This document shows positions 31,379 through 40,833 of a stretch of 64,000 bases of DNA, one piece after another (within the stretch, counting starts at the first letter, position 1; every line of letters begins with the position of its first letter). The notes beneath the pieces are model-generated. The model had not been told where the DNA came from and ran no database searches. It saw nothing but the letters and a program-made list of their open reading frames with translations. The position numbers were made by a program, and so were the translations under genes. This DNA is from CAYNYI01 sp964401455 (GTDB lineage Bacteria > Fibrobacterota > OXYB2-FULL-49-7 > CAYNYI01): positions 1-64,000 of the forward strand of contig CAYNYI010000001.1 of NCBI GenBank assembly GCA_964401455.1, in the 5' to 3' direction.

Positions 31379-32779
31379 TTAAGCCCTGGTCTTTCTGCCG
31401 TTTACCGATTTAATTAAAGAACTGTATTCGATGTTTTCATTCTTTACATCCTTAAGAACACTTTTCCCCCGACAGCAGCAGGCCGCTGCAAAAAAAGCCG
31501 TTGAAAGGGGACCTGAGTTTCTGCAGAAAAATTCTGAGCCGTCATAATCTTTTTTTCCTCGCAGAACAATACCGTCTTCAATTTCGCCTGTTGAAACATC
31601 CATATTCCTGAGATTAAAAACCGTAGCAGAAATTAAATCGGGATTGTTGTTACGCAAACCTTCAGCGTTTCTTATTACAGTTTCTCCTTCGGCAAAAGAC
31701 GCCGCGATGGAAACCAGAGGGATTTCATTAACAATAAATGCCGAGTCCTCACCACCGATTTTTCTTCCCTTTAGACGGCTTGTTGAGGAAACAATGTCAG
31801 CGGTCAGTGCCCCACCGGCAACACTGCGGTTTTTAAAAGAAATGTCCGCGCCCATTCTTTTTAATATAGAAACGATTCTCGACCGTGTTGAATTTATATT
31901 AACTCCCTCGACAGTAATTCCTGAGTTTTTCAAAATAATTGACAACACAACAAGATGAGCGGCATAATTAAGATCACCGGGAACAGAAACGGTTTTAAAA
32001 GCCGGTATTTCTCCTCCATAAACAATGACTGTTTTCGGTGTTTTCCCCTGAGACTCAGTCAAACTTTTCTTTTTCTCGATTTTCCTGATTCTTTTTGCAA
32101 GTTCGTCATTTTCTTCGGGATCATCCTCCACGCTTTGACTAAAAGAGGACCTTTTTACCTCACATGAAAACTTCTGATATTCAAGAATCCTCTCCAAGGT
32201 ATCATTTCCCGGGCCATCTTCCGAAAAAACGCTTTTTCCTCTTGCAAATAAAAAGGTCAAAAGAACAAAATTTTTAACTAGCTCATCCGGCGCGGAAAGC
32301 TTAATCTCGGCTCCATAAACCATTGATGGTTTCAATAACAGAGTAAATTCATTATCGTTAAAAACTGCACCAATGCCAAATTTTTTCATATACGGTTTAA
32401 GCCGCGCATAATATCTATAAACTTCCTGTGAATGGAAATAAAAAATGGTTTCCCTTTTTTGCAAAAGGGTATACGCGAATAGCCCCCCGGTATTTTCATC
32501 AATAAAATCGAGGTCGATTCTTAAAGGGGTTTTTGAATCCTCAGGAACTGATTCAACCCTCGTTTTATCTTCCGATATTTCTATTTTCGCTCCAAGTTTT
32601 TTATAAATATCAAAAATTCTCGCCGTCTCGATGTTAATGTCTGAAATGCCGAAATTTTCAAGAACAGCTTCTGATTTGCAAAAGAGTCCGATGGAGAATG
32701 CTTTTAACGCAAAAAAATTGTCTCTCACGCAGCGAAATTCGCCTCTAATAAAATTTATTCCGTTCTGCTCTATATTCAA
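31379..32779 (-). CDS. Degenerate EPSP-synthase-like protein lacking catalytic residues
   Basis: A 466-residue protein with the overall AroA fold pattern (two inverse alpha/beta halves) but altered sites. The N-terminal KSxSxR site is replaced (CVRDNFFALK, residues 17-26). The catalytic Asp313 of E. coli AroA is an Asn in VNEIPLVSIAASF (351), and the KExDR segment is NNNPDL (377-382). A polar, Lys-rich insertion sits at about 213-247. It overlaps tyrA by 4 bases. It cannot be expected to make EPSP and may be a regulatory or scaffold paralogue. A functional AroA should lie elsewhere. Confidence 0.75.
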   Translation of the reverse strand: MNIEQNGINFIRGEFRCVRDNFFALKAFSIGLFCKSEAVLENFGISDINIETARIFDIYKKLGAKIEISEDKTRVESVPEDSKTPLRIDLDFIDENTGGLFAYTLLQKRETIFYFHSQEVYRYYARLKPYMKKFGIGAVFNDNEFTLLLKPSMVYGAEIKLSAPDELVKNFVLLTFLFARGKSVFSEDGPGNDTLERILEYQKFSCEVKRSSFSQSVEDDPEENDELAKRIRKIEKKKSLTESQGKTPKTVIVYGGEIPAFKTVSVPGDLNYAAHLVVLSIILKNSGITVEGVNINSTRSRIVSILKRMGADISFKNRSVAGGALTADIVSSTSRLKGRKIGGEDSAFIVNEIPLVSIAASFAEGETVIRNAEGLRNNNPDLISATVFNLRNMDVSTGEIEDGIVLRGKKDYDGSEFFCRNSGPLSTAFFAAACCCRGKSVLKDVKNENIEYSSLIKSVNGRKTRA

Positions 32780-33876
32780 TCCCTGGTCCTCGCTGTAAAA
32801 TGGTTTTTATTCAATCTTTTTACGACTTCCGCCGCTTCTTCCGCTGTTTCAAAGCCTAACCTTATTGTTCCGCCTTCACCCTCGCGCACCTTAACAACTT
32901 CTATATCTTTTATATTTATATCTGAAAGAATTTTTGAAATCGAAAATATAATTCCGGGCTTGTCCTCACAAACAACCATCACTTCAGAGAGAGGTTTTAA
33001 AAACCCTTTACGGTTATGCGAAATCTCCTCCCGGCTAACCCTTGCTTTGTCAAAAAGAGATTGTGCCCCGGGTTTTCCGATTTCTTTTTTTAAATTTTCA
33101 AGCTCTGAAACATATTGATCAATAAAAAAAGAAATCTCTTCAGAATTTGTCAAAAGGATGTCTTTCCACATAGAGTATGGAGAAGAAGCTATTCTCGTGA
33201 GATCTCTAAAACCTCCGGCGGCCAGCTTGGTATATTCACCGAAACGGTCTTTCCTGCCTGCAACTGTATTCATAAGGCATACAGCTGCGGCCTGAGGAAG
33301 GTGTGATATTCCCGCCGTTCTTTTGTCATGCGAGACTGGATCCATAACTAAAAGAATAGATCCGAGAGATGTACAAAAAGCTCCGAGTTTTTGAACTTTA
33401 TCCTCAGGACACTTATCACATGGAGTTAAAACATAAACGGCATTCTGATACAAAAAAGGGTCCGAGGCCTGCAAACCGCTCCTCTCCGATCCTGTCATCG
33501 GGTGTCCACCTATAAAGACCGGACCGTCTGTAAAAAACTCAGAAGCTTTTTCCATTATCGTTTTTTTAGTGCTTCCTATATCGGTGATTATCGCATTCGG
33601 ATCAATCAGGTTTTTCAGGTTGCCAAGCTCGGAAATTAGTTTTATAATTCTGCTTATGGGGGTACATAAAACAATAAGGTCCTTTCCCGGAAGTATTTTT
33701 TCAATATCTTCGTATTCACACGCTTCGTCAATCAAAGACATTTCTTCCGCTTTGTCAAGCGAATCTTTTCTTGAGACACCTGAAATCATAGCTTTGGGAA
33801 ATTTACGCCGCACAGCCTGCGCTATCGAGCCGGACATCAAACCCATACCGATTAATAAGATATTTTTAAAAGGCAT
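32776..33876 (-). CDS. tyrA: Prephenate dehydrogenase with ACT domain
   Basis: A 366-residue NAD-dependent enzyme of tyrosine synthesis. N-terminal Rossmann GMGLMSGSIA is at about residues 10-19, the family signature GGHPMTGSERSG is near 123-134, and the C-terminal ACT-like domain (VMVVCEDKPGIIFSISKIL, near 292-310) probably senses tyrosine. It heads a coupled pair with the EPSP-synthase-like gene (ATGA overlap). Confidence 0.9.
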   Translation of the reverse strand: MPFKNILLIGMGLMSGSIAQAVRRKFPKAMISGVSRKDSLDKAEEMSLIDEACEYEDIEKILPGKDLIVLCTPISRIIKLISELGNLKNLIDPNAIITDIGSTKKTIMEKASEFFTDGPVFIGGHPMTGSERSGLQASDPFLYQNAVYVLTPCDKCPEDKVQKLGAFCTSLGSILLVMDPVSHDKRTAGISHLPQAAAVCLMNTVAGRKDRFGEYTKLAAGGFRDLTRIASSPYSMWKDILLTNSEEISFFIDQYVSELENLKKEIGKPGAQSLFDKARVSREEISHNRKGFLKPLSEVMVVCEDKPGIIFSISKILSDINIKDIEVVKVREGEGGTIRLGFETAEEAAEVVKRLNKNHFTARTRD

Positions 33877-33889
33877 AAATGCGAAGTGG

Positions 33890-34225
33890 TTACTGAGAAT
33901 AATTTATTTGACCGGCTTTCCCAAGAATAACGAAGTTTTTTCCCCAAACAATATCGTTACTCTTTAGAAAACGAACAACGTTCATTTTTAACATTTTGCT
34001 GTTGAGAAGTTTCCCGGCACTGCTCATGAGAGCGACTTCGGTTTCTCCCGTCTTCGGATTATTTTCAAAACCGCCTATTTCTATAAGAAAATTCCCGCAC
34101 GGACTCTCGAAAGACTTCATTTTTCCATCATCCGCGATTATAGTAAACGAAAGAAAAGCACAGAAAAAAACCGAAATAGCGACCGGAAGAATAAATTTTA
34201 GATCTTTAATACTAAGCATACTCAT
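33890..34225 (-). CDS. Small membrane-anchored or secreted protein of unknown function
   Basis: A 111-residue protein with a single hydrophobic segment (FILPVAISVFFCAFLSFTII, about residues 11-30) that could be an uncleaved anchor or signal peptide. A small soluble part of alternating beta pattern follows. I recognise no family. It lies in the minus-strand run between gatA and tyrA. A second ATG at codon 3 is possible. Confidence 0.55.
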   Translation of the reverse strand: MSMLSIKDLKFILPVAISVFFCAFLSFTIIADDGKMKSFESPCGNFLIEIGGFENNPKTGETEVALMSSAGKLLNSKMLKMNVVRFLKSNDIVWGKNFVILGKAGQINYSQ

Positions 34226-34259
34226 TTGTAAAATATAATTAATGTTTCTGCGGCATTAA

Positions 34260-35705
34260 TCAGAAATATCCGTTGTCAGAGATTATCTTTTCCAGCGACA
34301 ACGCAGTATCAAGCATTGCTTTTTCCTGAAAAGCTTTGCCTATCAGCTGAAGACCGAAAGGAAGTCCGTTCTTTTTCCCGCAGGGAATAGACATCCCCGG
34401 CAGCCCGGCAAGATTCACTGATATAGTATAAATATCTGATAAATACATTGAAAGCGGATCCGATTTTTCACCTCTTTTAAAGGCGATATCGGGCATTACC
34501 GGGCCCATAATAAGATCACATTTTTTAAACGCTTCCTGAAAGTCCCTTAAAATCAGGGTTCTTATTTTCTGCGCTTTAAGATAGTAAGCATCATAATACC
34601 CGGCACTCAAAACATAAGTTCCAAGCATAATCCTTCTTTTTACTTCTTCACCAAAACCCTCATCACGTGTTTTGCTGTACATATCTATTAAATCTTCGGA
34701 GTCCTTTGTCCGGTAACCGTATTTTACACCGTCATATCTCGCCAGATTTGAGGAGGCCTCCGCAGTGCAAATAATATAATAAGCCGCTATCGCATATTCT
34801 GTGGACGGAAGATCTATTTTAATCACTTCTGCGCCGGCTTTTTTAAGCTCAGAGGAGATTTCTTCTATTCTGTTTTTAATTTCCGGGGCAAGCCCTTCGT
34901 TAATATATTCTGAAGGTATACCAAGAACCTTACCCTTTAGAGACAGCTCTCTTTCGGCAGGAAAAAAATCCGGGACGGTGCCGCTATAGGAAGTGTTGTC
35001 CCTGGGGTCATGGCCCGAAATCGCCTGAAGAAGCAAAGCCGAATCTGTTACGTCTCCGGACAAAGGTCCTATTTGGTCAAGAGAGCTCGCAAAAGCGACA
35101 AGGCCGTATCTTGAAACCCTTCCGTAAGTAGGCTTTACACCGACAACGCCACAGCATGCAGCAGGCTGTCTTATTGAGCCTCCCGTATCCGAACCGAGAC
35201 TTAAAACAGAAATTCCGGCGCCGGTTACCGCCGCGGATCCTCCACTTGAACCGCCCGGGACGTATTCGGAGTTGTGGGGGTTTTCAGTTGGTCCGTAAAA
35301 AGACGTTTCCGTAGATGAACCCATAGCGAATTCATCCATATTTGTCTTTCCTATAATTATCGCGCCTTCTTGTTTTAGTCTCTCAACAACATGCGCATCA
35401 TAAACCGGCTCAAAACTACCAAGCATTTTTGAGCCACACGAAGTCCGGATGCCCTTTGTACAGATATTATCTTTAACAGAAACCGGGATTCCACCAAGAA
35501 GACCTGTTTTTTTCCCGGATTCATTTTCTTCGTCGAATTTTTCTGCCTCCTTGAGAGCCTTTTCCTTCATTAAAAGAACATATCCGTTAAGATTTTTTTC
35601 CGCTTCTATTTTTTCAAAAAGACCGGAAACAAAGTCAGCGGACTTAATCTCTCTGTTTTTGTAGGCTTTTTTAAGCTCGTGAGCTTTCATTGTTTTAATT
35701 TCCAT
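34260..35705 (-). CDS. gatA: Glutamyl-tRNA(Gln) amidotransferase subunit A
   Basis: About 481 residues, the amidase subunit that releases ammonia for transamidation of misacylated Glu-tRNA(Gln) or Asp-tRNA(Asn). The amidase Ser-cisSer-Lys triad region is visible: VSVKDNICTKG (Lys), PGGSSGGSAA and GSDTGGSIRQPA. GatB and GatC are not adjacent. The ATG at 35705 is chosen over the longer ORF to 35732; MKAHELKKAY (35690) is also possible. Confidence 0.92.
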   Translation of the reverse strand: MEIKTMKAHELKKAYKNREIKSADFVSGLFEKIEAEKNLNGYVLLMKEKALKEAEKFDEENESGKKTGLLGGIPVSVKDNICTKGIRTSCGSKMLGSFEPVYDAHVVERLKQEGAIIIGKTNMDEFAMGSSTETSFYGPTENPHNSEYVPGGSSGGSAAVTGAGISVLSLGSDTGGSIRQPAACCGVVGVKPTYGRVSRYGLVAFASSLDQIGPLSGDVTDSALLLQAISGHDPRDNTSYSGTVPDFFPAERELSLKGKVLGIPSEYINEGLAPEIKNRIEEISSELKKAGAEVIKIDLPSTEYAIAAYYIICTAEASSNLARYDGVKYGYRTKDSEDLIDMYSKTRDEGFGEEVKRRIMLGTYVLSAGYYDAYYLKAQKIRTLILRDFQEAFKKCDLIMGPVMPDIAFKRGEKSDPLSMYLSDIYTISVNLAGLPGMSIPCGKKNGLPFGLQLIGKAFQEKAMLDTALSLEKIISDNGYF

Positions 35706-35746
35706 ACTGATTCTATCAACTCCAAAATACAAGTTTCAACAATTTA

Positions 35747-36466
35747 TCAACACTGTTTGAATATTTTCCGGATATACATAAAAAGAAAGCGGCATAAGTC
35801 CTTAAAAGGTTTGATTTTACTAAAGTTTTCAGGTTCATAAACTGTCTTTACAGGAACTTCTGTTATTAAAAGACCCTTTCTGGCGGCATCAATTAACAAT
35901 TCCGCCTCATATTCGAATTTCAAACTTTTTGCGGCAATCCCAAGGGCTTTTTCTACATTAACCGCCCTGTAGCCGCATTGAACATCGTGAAACCGTTTCC
36001 GGCATAAAACGGACACTGCAGCAGAAGAAATAACGTTTGAAAGTTTTCGCAAAAAAGGCATTTCTGTGCCGAAAAACTTTCTTACACCAAGAACCATGTC
36101 CCAACGACCCATGATTCGGAAAAACCCTTCAAGGTCCGAAGGGTCGTGTTGGCCGTCCCCGTCCATTATCACAGCAAAAGAACAATCGAGCCGCTTTGCT
36201 TTTCGAAGACCGCTGACTATTGCGCTGCCTTTTCCTCTGTTCTCTGAGTGTCGGAATTCTTCTACGCCCTTTTGCTTAATTATGTCAAAAGAACCGTCGG
36301 TAGATCCGTCATCAACAACTATTATCAAAGAATCTTCGGGGAGCGCGGACTTTACCGAATCAAGAAGTCCGCCAATTTTTTTCTCCTCGTTGAACACCGG
36401 TATTATGACAGCTTTTTTATCGATACTAATAAAACCATCTAAAATAATAAACGGCCACCCATGCAC
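35747..36466 (-). CDS. Family 2 glycosyltransferase (dolichyl-phosphate-mannose synthase-like)
   Basis: A 239-residue GT-A enzyme. AVIIPVFNEEKKI is at about residues 19-31, VVDDGSTDGS near 49-58, and MDGDGQHDP (DxD metal site) near 101-109. It has no transmembrane helices at the C-terminus, so it is soluble or peripheral. It overlaps the DUF4321-like gene by 41 bases if the ATG at 36466 is used. Likely a polyprenyl-phosphate glycosyltransferase. Confidence 0.82.
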   Translation of the reverse strand: MHGWPFIILDGFISIDKKAVIIPVFNEEKKIGGLLDSVKSALPEDSLIIVVDDGSTDGSFDIIKQKGVEEFRHSENRGKGSAIVSGLRKAKRLDCSFAVIMDGDGQHDPSDLEGFFRIMGRWDMVLGVRKFFGTEMPFLRKLSNVISSAAVSVLCRKRFHDVQCGYRAVNVEKALGIAAKSLKFEYEAELLIDAARKGLLITEVPVKTVYEPENFSKIKPFKDLCRFLFMYIRKIFKQC

Positions 36467-36899
36467 CCAGTATACTGACTATATTAAGAGTCAACTGCAT
36501 TCCAAGCTTTAGTTTAACAACATAAAGATCTAAAATAAAAGAGTCACTTCCTTTGTCGGAAGAAAGGTCTTTATAGTAGCTTCTCTCTATGTCTCTTATA
36601 TGTTCGGAAAAATCGGGAAAGACGATTTCTTTATCACCGGAAGAGGAATCAGGCACAAGGTTTTCAGCGGTTTCAGAAATTTTCTTTTTAAATTCATCAA
36701 GGTTTTTTTCAAAAACCGTATCCGACCGGTTCCTGTTTTTCTCTCCAAAACCAAAGCCGACCGTAATGGTGTTAAACAGAGCCTTTTTAGGCGCTCCTTC
36801 CGGCAAAAAAGAACCTACGAATTTGCCGACCATAGAGCCGAGTATTAAGCCGAAAAGGAGAAAGAAAAATAAAGACCAGAAAGACTTTCCGTTATTCAT
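36426..36899 (-). CDS. DUF4321-like two-helix membrane protein with insertion
   Basis: A 157-residue protein. An N-terminal helix (FWSLFFFLLFGLILGSMVG) and a C-terminal LDLYVVKLKLGMQLTLNIVS then GAWVAVYYFRWFY fit the short DUF4321 family (usually about 85 residues). Here an extra acidic, Lys-rich loop of about 75 residues lies between. The function is unknown. It sits between pssA and GT2 in the minus-strand run. Confidence 0.65.
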   Translation of the reverse strand: MNNGKSFWSLFFFLLFGLILGSMVGKFVGSFLPEGAPKKALFNTITVGFGFGEKNRNRSDTVFEKNLDEFKKKISETAENLVPDSSSGDKEIVFPDFSEHIRDIERSYYKDLSSDKGSDSFILDLYVVKLKLGMQLTLNIVSILGAWVAVYYFRWFY

Positions 36900-36917
36900 G
36901 TTTGATCCTTTTGAAGA

Positions 36918-37781
36918 TTACAAGTGTTCATCTCCGCTTCGATAGCCGTCATTTTCTTCAGAAGACGGAAAAGCTTTTCTTAAAAAAAACTTCAGTATTC
37001 CAGAAGATAGATAAGCAATCCCGAACGAGACAAAAAATAATTCTGAATATAATAGAAAAAATAAAAACAACCCGATAAAAACGGCTTTTGAGCGCTTTGG
37101 CCCCATCCCTCTGAAAACAAAAGCAAAAGCAATATCGTATTCAAAAGTCGAAACCATAAGTATCGCGCAAAGCGCGGCCATGATAAGAACCGCACCATAC
37201 AGTATATCCGGACTAAACATCAAAGAGCCGGTAATAAAAACAGAGACATTATCTTTTAATGAGGAGAGAAAAGTGTCTCCGGAAATCTGCCGGTTAAAAA
37301 GAAAAATGTGCAGCATTATGAAAGCGGCGGTGGTTCCGGCCGCAGAGGGAATGGGGAGACCTGTGAAACCGGATTTAGATCCGGTTGTTGCCGTTGTATT
37401 AAACTTCGCGAGCCTTATGGCGCCCATTAAAAGAAAGAAAACAGGTAAAAGGAAAGTGAAAGAAAAATGTTCGCCTGAAAAATCCGGTTTATACATTCTG
37501 GAAAAATTATAAAGAATGGAAGCGGGAGCAACACCGAAACCGATAATATCGGCAAGAGAATCAAACTCAATCCCGAAGTCGCTTGAAGTATGAGTAAGCC
37601 TTGCCACTTTTCCGTCAAGCCCGTCAAGAATTATACCAAGCATAATGAGCCAACATGAAATATATAAAAGGTGCCAATTGCCCTCTTCAACAGCTTTAAA
37701 AGAATTTACCGAAGCAAGAAACCCCAAAATAAGATTAAAACTTGTAAAGGCACCGGGAAGCATCGGCTTAAGATTTTTCAT
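36918..37781 (-). CDS. pssA: CDP-diacylglycerol-serine O-phosphatidyltransferase
   Basis: A 287-residue membrane enzyme of the CDP-alcohol phosphatidyltransferase family. The signature DGLDGKVARLTHTSSDFG at about residues 53-70 contains the DG-x2-ARxxxxxxxxGxxxD pattern. The next gene (psd) converts its product to phosphatidylethanolamine, and the two overlap by 4 bases. Confidence 0.92.
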   Translation of the reverse strand: MKNLKPMLPGAFTSFNLILGFLASVNSFKAVEEGNWHLLYISCWLIMLGIILDGLDGKVARLTHTSSDFGIEFDSLADIIGFGVAPASILYNFSRMYKPDFSGEHFSFTFLLPVFFLLMGAIRLAKFNTTATTGSKSGFTGLPIPSAAGTTAAFIMLHIFLFNRQISGDTFLSSLKDNVSVFITGSLMFSPDILYGAVLIMAALCAILMVSTFEYDIAFAFVFRGMGPKRSKAVFIGLFLFFLLYSELFFVSFGIAYLSSGILKFFLRKAFPSSEENDGYRSGDEHL

Positions 37782-38449
37782 TTGGAGTTCTCCGACTCTA
37801 CCGGAAATTTGCCTATAACGGTTTCTCCTCCATAAACAACCTGGTCTTTTTTAATTAATAACTCGGTTCCGGGCGGCAGGAAAAGATCGGTTCTTGAACC
37901 AAACCTTATCATACCGAAACGATCGCCTCTTTCAAGCGAATCTCCTTCGGAGACCCGGCAAACAACCCGCCGTGCAATGAGACCGGCAATTTGTTTAACA
38001 AGAATTTTACCATGAGTTCCGGTTTGAATACCTATGATGGTCTGCTCATTTTCAAGGGAAGCTTTTTCTTTGGCGGCATTAAAAAATTTTCCCGGTACAT
38101 ATTTAAAAAATTCGACCCGTCCCTCGCAAGGAAAACGATTTACGTGAACATTAAAGACATTCAGAAAAATGGAAATTTTTATCATTTCTCTACCGCAATA
38201 AAAACTCTCTTGCTGAGTCGAAATATCAACGATTTTTCCGTCTGCCGGAGACACAATCAAATTTTCGCCTTCCGGAATTTTCCGTTCAGGGTCTCTGAAA
38301 AAATAAATACTGAAAACGAAAAAGACACACAGTAAAGACAATACCACCGTTCCAAAAGGACCGCCATTTAAAACACGGTAAAAAATTATATAAGAAGCAA
38401 ATATCAGTACGGCTTCAAATAAAAGAATCGGTAACCCTTCTTTGGCCAT
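37778..38449 (-). CDS. psd: Phosphatidylserine decarboxylase
   Basis: A 223-residue Psd of the short type. Autocleavage motif FGSRTD (about residues 180-185) would yield the pyruvoyl beta/alpha chains. HVNRFP and AxK residues match the family. It starts one base into the HtrA-like gene's stop codon and overlaps pssA. Confidence 0.93.
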   Translation of the reverse strand: MAKEGLPILLFEAVLIFASYIIFYRVLNGGPFGTVVLSLLCVFFVFSIYFFRDPERKIPEGENLIVSPADGKIVDISTQQESFYCGREMIKISIFLNVFNVHVNRFPCEGRVEFFKYVPGKFFNAAKEKASLENEQTIIGIQTGTHGKILVKQIAGLIARRVVCRVSEGDSLERGDRFGMIRFGSRTDLFLPPGTELLIKKDQVVYGGETVIGKFPVESENSK

Positions 38450-39600
38450 TATTCAACACCTCTTTTCGAAAGGATAATTGTTTTTTTAATAAATCGGTTC
38501 TCCCTGAAAATAACTAAATTTACTCTGCTGTTCGGAAGATAATTATTAATCACCGCATCAAAATCAGACGTTCTGAAAACCGGGCATCCGCCAGCCTTGA
38601 TAATAATGTCTCCTAAACGCAGTCCGGCCCTTTTTGCTGGACCCCGCCGATCAATGTTTATTATTTCTAAGCCTTTGGGTTTTTCGTTTACCACCCCGAA
38701 GGTCATGCCGTAAAAAGTTTTTCTTATGGTTCCATATCTTGAGTATTCTTTTAAAAGGGCCTTTACCCTGCCGGAGGACACAGAAAAAGTCAAACCGGCA
38801 CCATAGGAACCACTGCTGAACATTATTACAGTATTAATTCCGAGAATGTTTCCCTTCGAATCCACAATCGGCCCGCCGCTGAAACCGGAAATTGCGGGTA
38901 TGTCAGACTGTATCATGCTATAGTACAAACGGCCATTATAGGAAAAAGAACGATTGACAGAACCGATTATACCTGAAACAACCACCGGCTTGAAATTGCA
39001 AAACTTTCCCGAAAAAGGGTTACCGAAACTGATTATGCGGGTGCCGGGAATGGAAAAATCATTCGTTTCAAAAGAAAGCTCTTTGAATCCGGTTTCTTTA
39101 ATCTTTAAAAAAGAAAGGTCCGAAGCGCTGTCTGTAAATAAAACTTCGGCGTCATATTCATTTCCGTTTGATGTCTTGACAATAATTTCAAAAGAACCTG
39201 AAGTTATATGCTGCGCAGTAACCACAATACCGTCTGGGGTAACAATCAGACCCGCGCCGTAAGACGGAAAAACGGCCCCGTCAAAAGACTCCCCTGTACT
39301 TTCTCCCAGCAATTCAGACACGGAGGACGAACGCCGGTCATGTTTACCGGACCCGACAAGCACAATATTATCAGAAACGAGTTCAATAGCGTCCTTATAA
39401 GAAACGACGTCAGAGACCGGTGAAAGACCTCTTTCTTTATAAAACGGATCAGGAAGATGATTTTTTAATGAATCATTCGAATTAAAAAAATCGTCTTCCC
39501 TAAGAACATTTTTGCCTGATGAGTAAGGAATTGCTCTGGTAATGAGAAAACCGAGACCAAGTCCGGAAAGAATTACTAAAACAAGAATTAAGGTCTTCAT
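38449..39600 (-). CDS. HtrA/DegP-like trypsin-type protease with PDZ domain
   Basis: A 383-residue periplasmic protease with an N-terminal signal anchor (LILVLVILSGLGLGFLI). The catalytic His is in VVTAQHITS, Asp in SASDLSFLKI, and Ser in GFSGGP, where HtrA usually has GNSGGP. One C-terminal PDZ domain (KGLEIINIDRRGPAKRAGLR region, about residues 300-375). It lies between bactofilin and psd in a tight run. Confidence 0.85.
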   Translation of the reverse strand: MKTLILVLVILSGLGLGFLITRAIPYSSGKNVLREDDFFNSNDSLKNHLPDPFYKERGLSPVSDVVSYKDAIELVSDNIVLVGSGKHDRRSSSVSELLGESTGESFDGAVFPSYGAGLIVTPDGIVVTAQHITSGSFEIIVKTSNGNEYDAEVLFTDSASDLSFLKIKETGFKELSFETNDFSIPGTRIISFGNPFSGKFCNFKPVVVSGIIGSVNRSFSYNGRLYYSMIQSDIPAISGFSGGPIVDSKGNILGINTVIMFSSGSYGAGLTFSVSSGRVKALLKEYSRYGTIRKTFYGMTFGVVNEKPKGLEIINIDRRGPAKRAGLRLGDIIIKAGGCPVFRTSDFDAVINNYLPNSRVNLVIFRENRFIKKTIILSKRGVE

Positions 39601-39608
39601 AGGAAGCG

Positions 39609-39953
39609 CTACTCTTCGTTCTGCATTTTGCAGTTTCCGTGAAAAACAGCACCTTCATTGATAATAAGATTTTTAGTTTTAATGTCACCGACAAGAGAGG
39701 CCTTTTCCTCAAGCTCGACCATTTCAGACACATGAAGATTGCCATTTACTTCCCCGCTTATTTTTGCGCTTTTTACCTCAACATCTGCCTGAACACAACC
39801 CTCCGAACCGATTGTTAATTCTCCTGAAGATTTAACCGACCCTTTTACGAAGCCGTCTATTCTTATGTCGTGATCAGCTTCGATACTGCCGTCAAATTTA
39901 GCTCCCGCTCCTATCATCGTTAGGAGGTTTCCCGAATAATTTTTTTCACCCAT
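39609..39953 (-). CDS. Bactofilin
   Basis: A 114-residue cytoskeletal polymer protein of the bactofilin family: LLTMIGAGAKFDGSIEADHD and repeated beta-helix units IDGFVKGSVKSSGELTIG and ISGEVNGNLHVSEM. I chose the ATG at 39953, preceded by AAAGGG. Bactofilins scaffold cell-wall enzymes and, in some bacteria, ParAB. It is adjacent to an M23 peptidase and parB. Confidence 0.9.
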   Translation of the reverse strand: MGEKNYSGNLLTMIGAGAKFDGSIEADHDIRIDGFVKGSVKSSGELTIGSEGCVQADVEVKSAKISGEVNGNLHVSEMVELEEKASLVGDIKTKNLIINEGAVFHGNCKMQNEE

Positions 39954-39978
39954 CTCAATCCCTTTTTTTTTATTAATT

Positions 39979-40827
39979 TTACCTTGCAAGATATTTAAGC
40001 GGATCGTCAGAAACGCCATTTCTGACAACCTCAAAATGCAGATGCGGCGCTGTCGACATTCCGGTATTCCCAAGAAAACCGATTATCATACCCTTTGAGA
40101 CATAATCGCCTCTTTTTACAGCAAGTCTTGAGCAGTGTCCGTATCTTGTCTTAAAACCAAAACCGTGGTCAAGTTCAATAAAATTTCCATAATCTTTTCT
40201 CCAACCCGCTATTAATACCATTCCCGGAGCCGATGCTTTAATAGGTGACCCCATGCTTGCGGCGATGTCTATTCCGTAATGACGCGGCTTGCCGATGCTG
40301 TATGACGTATCAAAACCTCTTGTTATCCATCCGTCGACCGGAAGAATATTTGGTATAGATTCATAAAGAAGCTTCTGCTTTTTAATATCATCCTTGGTCT
40401 TAAGGAACTCCATGTTTCTGCGGAGCTTGATGCTTTTAAGATAGTTTTCGATGTCTTTTTCCGAAATAAGTTCTTCTTTTTTAAAAGATTTTTCTTTAAC
40501 AACCGGCGCCTTTTCTTCTCTTTCATACACACCGAGGATTGTTTTTATTTTATTTTGAGCGCTAAGTATTTGTTTTTGAGTTTTAAGATACTCATCTTTA
40601 TAAACATTTTCCTGTTCAAGGTGCGCGTTGCGGTCCTCAAGATTTTTAATAAAAATAACTTTCGAAAGTACATTTCCGTAAAAAACTGCGAATAAAATAT
40701 TAACGATAAAAAAAGCCGAAAAAATAATCCCGAAAACCTTTAGAAGTCCCGCATTAATTTTAAAGGATATCGGTTTTTCCCGATTATCAGGAAAAATAAG
40801 AAAAGAAACATTTTTAAGCTTTTTCAT
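39979..40827 (-). CDS. M23 metallopeptidase (bactofilin-partner type)
   Basis: A 282-residue membrane-anchored peptidase. One transmembrane helix (about residues 28-50), a coiled-coil region, then the M23/LytM domain with the zinc and catalytic residues HYGIDIA, RYGHCS and PHLHFEV (about residues 188-267). It would cut peptidoglycan in the periplasm. Pairing with bactofilin is known from the LmdC-BacA type. Confidence 0.9.
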   Translation of the reverse strand: MKKLKNVSFLIFPDNREKPISFKINAGLLKVFGIIFSAFFIVNILFAVFYGNVLSKVIFIKNLEDRNAHLEQENVYKDEYLKTQKQILSAQNKIKTILGVYEREEKAPVVKEKSFKKEELISEKDIENYLKSIKLRRNMEFLKTKDDIKKQKLLYESIPNILPVDGWITRGFDTSYSIGKPRHYGIDIAASMGSPIKASAPGMVLIAGWRKDYGNFIELDHGFGFKTRYGHCSRLAVKRGDYVSKGMIIGFLGNTGMSTAPHLHFEVVRNGVSDDPLKYLAR

Positions 40828-40833
40828 AATAAA

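Noticed and set aside
33890..34225. Assigning the 111-residue protein to a known envelope family
   Set aside because: Only a hydrophobic segment and a beta pattern are visible, which is not enough to name a family.
34661..34672. A further CACGTG sequence near 34665 that could be a parS site
   Set aside because: The flanks (TCATCACGTGTTTT) do not form the TGTTTCACGTGAAACA palindrome; only the central six bases match.
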